NCBI GenBank assembly: GCA_001604105.1
Contig: LVAQ01000023.1
Span: forward strand, 1 to 64,000
Direction: 5' to 3'
Source: Clostridiales bacterium Firm_11
Lineage (GTDB): Bacteria > Bacillota > Clostridia > Christensenellales > Aristaeellaceae
DNA length: 64,000 nucleotides
Shown: positions 62,251-64,000 of the stretch, in pieces
How the letters are laid out: each line of letters opens with the position of its first letter
Position numbering within the stretch: position 1 is the first letter of the stretch
Translations under genes and position numbers: made by a program
The notes under the pieces: generated by a model
What the model was told of the DNA's origin: nothing
The model's database searches: none
Seen by the model: only the letters and a program-made list of their open reading frames with translations

Positions 62251-62310
62251 ACACAACTTTACCCCGTCGTCCTTGTATTTGCTCATGTTTGAAGCTGCGT
62301 TTTACTCACG

Positions 62311-62339
62311 TTGACATCCCCCTGAAAACATGCTATTCT
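62311..62339 (+). promoter_or_regulatory. Sigma-A promoter of rnpB
   Basis: TTGACA (62311-62316) and TATTCT (62334-62339) are 17 bp apart. The predicted start falls at the first base of the RNase P RNA P1 helix. Confidence 0.88.
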
Positions 62340-62343
62340 GCCT

Positions 62344-62703
62344 GTGCGGTAAGGCGGCCAGGCGATCGCGTGGCATGTGCCATGAGGAAAGTCCGAGCAT
62401 CGCAGGGCAGGGTGCCGGCTAACGGCCGGTGAAGGCGACTTCAAGGAAAGTGCAACAGAAATAAACCGCCGCCGCCCGTGTGCCGACTCATCGGCGCAAG
62501 GCAGCGGCAAGGATGGAAAGGCGAGGTAAGAGCTCACCCGCGCACCGGCGACGGATGCGCGCTGTAAACCCCACCCGATGCAAGATCCGAATGGGAGCAA
62601 TACGGTTGCCCGCCGTGCCCCCGAAGAGATCGCAGGAACCGTGCGGTAACGCGCGGGCCAGATAGATGATCGTCCAACGACAGAACTCGGCTTACGACCG
62701 CAC
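62344..62703 (+). ncRNA. rnpB: RNase P RNA
   Basis: This is the catalytic RNA that removes 5' leaders from pre-tRNAs. The ends GTGCGGT and ACCGCAC pair as P1. Universal segments are present: GAGGAAAGTCCGAGC near 62381-62395, a purine-rich ACAGAAATAAACC block near 62454, and AGATAGATGATCG with CAGAACTCGGCTTA near the 3' end. Length about 360 bases. The lack of type B features suggests the ancestral type A form. Confidence 0.96.
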
Positions 62704-62723
62704 TTGCCGCAACCATATCGAAA

Positions 62724-62752
62724 ATGCTTTGCAGAACATGCAGGGCGTTTTT
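62724..62752 (+). terminator. rnpB terminator
   Basis: ATGCTTTGCA pairs with TGCAGGGCGT (10 pairs, three G-U) around GAACA, followed by TTTT. The next promoter's -35 begins two bases later. Confidence 0.7.
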
Positions 62753-62754
62753 CT

Positions 62755-62782
62755 TTGCATACAATAGGTTTTATGCTATAAT
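62755..62782 (+). promoter_or_regulatory. Sigma-A promoter of the 95-residue membrane protein
   Basis: TTGCAT (62755-62760) and TATAAT (62777-62782) are 16 bp apart, 57 bases before the start codon. Confidence 0.8.
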
Positions 62783-62838
62783 AGAATAAATTTCCTGTTG
62801 AACATCACCTATCGAAAGTATTGAATGGAGGAATCATC

Positions 62839-63126
62839 ATGTTTGAAAATGCAGGAAGCAAAATCCAGACCCTTGCCAAGGTTGTATGTGTACTGGGCAT
62901 CATCATCTCGGTGATTGCCGGCATCATGATCCTCAGCGGCGGCACCGCGCTGCGGTATTATGGCGCCAGCATGAATGTCATCATCACAGGGCTGCTCACA
63001 ATCGTGATTGGTTCTCTGGCATCCTGGATTAACGCGTTGCTCCTGTACGCGTTGGGCAGCCTGGTTGAAAATGTTGCGATCATCAAAGCGGGCATGGCAC
63101 AACGGTCCGGTGAAACAACCAAATAA
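62839..63126 (+). CDS. Small two-span membrane protein
   Basis: The 95-residue protein has two hydrophobic helices, near residues 14-34 and 44-73, with a short linker and a polar C-terminus. It is not assigned to a named family. ATG at 62839 follows GGAGG; an upstream TTG in frame is rejected. It is a single gene with its own promoter between rnpB and the pheS leader. Confidence 0.75.
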   Translation: MFENAGSKIQTLAKVVCVLGIIISVIAGIMILSGGTALRYYGASMNVIITGLLTIVIGSLASWINALLLYALGSLVENVAIIKAGMAQRSGETTK

Positions 63127-63236
63127 TAACCCCGTTCATCCTTATCTGGCATGCGTGCGATTAACGTTCGCTCTGCCTGCACCGATTCGCTAATCCGTCT
63201 GGTTTCCACAATACACCAAAAAAAAAGCGATTTCCC

Positions 63237-63265
63237 TTGCATCCCATGGACGTGCGTGCTATAAT
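63237..63265 (+). promoter_or_regulatory. Sigma-A promoter of the pheS leader
   Basis: TTGCAT (63237-63242) and a perfect TATAAT (63260-63265) are 17 bp apart. Transcription would begin near 63272, at the start of the T-box leader. Confidence 0.85.
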
Positions 63266-63271
63266 CACCTC

Positions 63272-63556
63272 AACCTGTGGCGTGCCGCAGGCCAAAGGCA
63301 ATGACGAAGACCAAAGCCCGTGTTCAGCGCGGTTTCCAGAGAGGGTGACAAACGCTGCAAGTCGCCCATTCCGTGTACGGGAAATTCCCTTCCGATGCCG
63401 TTCTGCCGAAAGCTTACGCCTGTAAGCAGAACCGGGGATCAGCACACCCCGTTATCAAGCGAGAGCATTTTCGCACTGGCGAAGATGGAATTTGGGTGGT
63501 ACAACGCGGCTTATGCCTTCGTCCCATGCGTAACGCAGGGGGCGGAGGCTTTTTTT
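63272..63556 (+). ncRNA. T-box riboswitch controlling pheS
   Basis: The leader senses uncharged tRNA. The Stem I AG-bulge region appears as CCAGAGAGGGTGAC near 63347-63360. The T-box sequence TGGGTGGTACAACGCGG lies at 63493-63509, where TGGT (63497-63500) would pair with the ACCA end of tRNA-Phe. UUC triplets at 63385-63387 and 63391-63393 are candidate Phe specifiers; which one is used was not resolved. A terminator closes the leader. Confidence 0.9.
63515..63556 (+). terminator. T-box-controlled terminator before pheS
   Basis: GCCTTCGTCCC pairs with GGGGCGGAGGC (11 pairs, two G-U) around ATGCGTAACGCAG, followed by seven T. The T-box sequence can form the competing antiterminator when uncharged tRNA is bound. 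Confidence 0.88.
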
Positions 63557-63614
63557 CGCTTCAAGCCGCTCTCAAATTCAAACACCCCCATATCCACCAG
63601 AGGAGGATACGTCC

Positions 63615-64000
63615 ATGGCTATGTTGGAAACACTGCAAACCATCAAGCGGCAAGCCGAGGAACAATTGGCCACGCTCACCAGCACCGCAGCGCTGGATGC
63701 CCTGCGTGTGCGTGTGCTTGGCAAGAAAGGGGAGCTCACCGCCTTGCTCAAAGGTCTGGGTCAGCTTGCCCCTGAGGAGCGCCCCACCGTAGGCGCACAG
63801 ATCAATGAAGTTCACGCCTGGCTCAACGAACGGATGGATGCGCATCTTGCCCTGTTGCAGGCGCGGGAGCGGGAGCTCGCCCTGCAGATGGAAACGATCG
63901 ATGTTACCGAGCCCCGCCCCATGCCAAAGATCGGCGCGGCGCATCCCATAACGCTGGTAATGCATGAACTGATTGAGTGCTTCACCGGCATGGGTTTTGA
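63615..64000 (+). CDS. pheS: Phenylalanyl-tRNA synthetase alpha subunit, N-terminal part
   Basis: The frame is open to the window end and gives the first 128 residues. It begins MAMLETLQTIKRQAEEQL, the coiled-coil arm of PheS that contacts tRNA-Phe, then RVLGKKGELTALLKGLGQL, and reaches the start of the catalytic core at GAAHPITLVMHELIECFTGM. AGAGGAGG precedes the ATG. The T-box leader upstream supports the assignment. pheT probably follows outside the window. Confidence 0.95.
   Translation, partial: MAMLETLQTIKRQAEEQLATLTSTAALDALRVRVLGKKGELTALLKGLGQLAPEERPTVGAQINEVHAWLNERMDAHLALLQARERELALQMETIDVTEPRPMPKIGAAHPITLVMHELIECFTGMGF

Overview
The window looks like a chromosomal piece of an anaerobic Bacillota, most likely class Clostridia. 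This is inferred from a T-box leader in front of pheS, the cdaA-cdaR pair, an RqcP-type S4 protein, a PepV dipeptidase, MEP-pathway isoprenoid genes, many TTGACA/TATAAT promoters with 17-bp spacers and strong Shine-Dalgarno sites. Base composition is near 50-55% GC. No phage, transposase, complete tRNA or CRISPR array was found, and no lineage below class can be fixed from the sequence alone.

Left third (1-24.1 kb), carbohydrate and accessory genes: a minus-strand galactoside operon (sugar ABC transporter, GH36 alpha-galactosidase, GH2 beta-galactosidase) faces two overlapping AraC regulators. Next is a self-contained drug- or peptide-export operon (ABC ATPase, two ABC-2 permeases, a 46-residue membrane protein, TetR) whose promoter is bracketed by two TetR-type palindromes. 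Then come a voltage-gated K+ channel, a His/Cys-rich protein and a membrane protein/XRE/flavodoxin operon. A LacI-controlled TRAP transporter with two Gfo/Idh/MocA dehydrogenases closes the section at a perfect 18-bp stem terminator.

Middle (24.2-36.5 kb), a sulfur-handling island: a thioredoxin-reductase-like flavoprotein with a Cys-rich C-terminal domain, two half-size YeeE/YedE permeases, two TusA-like carriers, a LysR regulator with a T-N11-A dyad on its own promoter, and two exported double-rhodanese proteins. Interleaved are an ATP-grasp ligase cotranscribed with a NitT/TauT-type ABC importer, and a membrane glycosyltransferase. A 256-bp tandem duplication sits at the 3' junction of the importer ATPase and the glycosyltransferase. 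My inference is an outside-to-inside sulfane-sulfur relay: exported rhodaneses, split channel, TusA, flavoprotein.

36.7-41.5 kb: an AraC regulator with a four-cysteine cluster is divergent from a heterodimeric ABC transporter resembling YbtPQ/IrtAB-type pairs.

Right third (42-64 kb), mostly housekeeping: rsmG, a SanA/YdcF protein and radC; cdaA-cdaR followed by a low-complexity membrane protein, a P-loop ATPase and an rRNA m5C methyltransferase; an aldo-keto reductase; a long minus-strand set (rsuA-like, RsmC-like methyltransferase, MalY/PatB, pepV, rqcP, ispD, ispF, comEC, holA); a membrane protein with a 36-bp repeat array; rnpB; a small membrane protein; and the T-box plus the start of pheS, cut by the window end.
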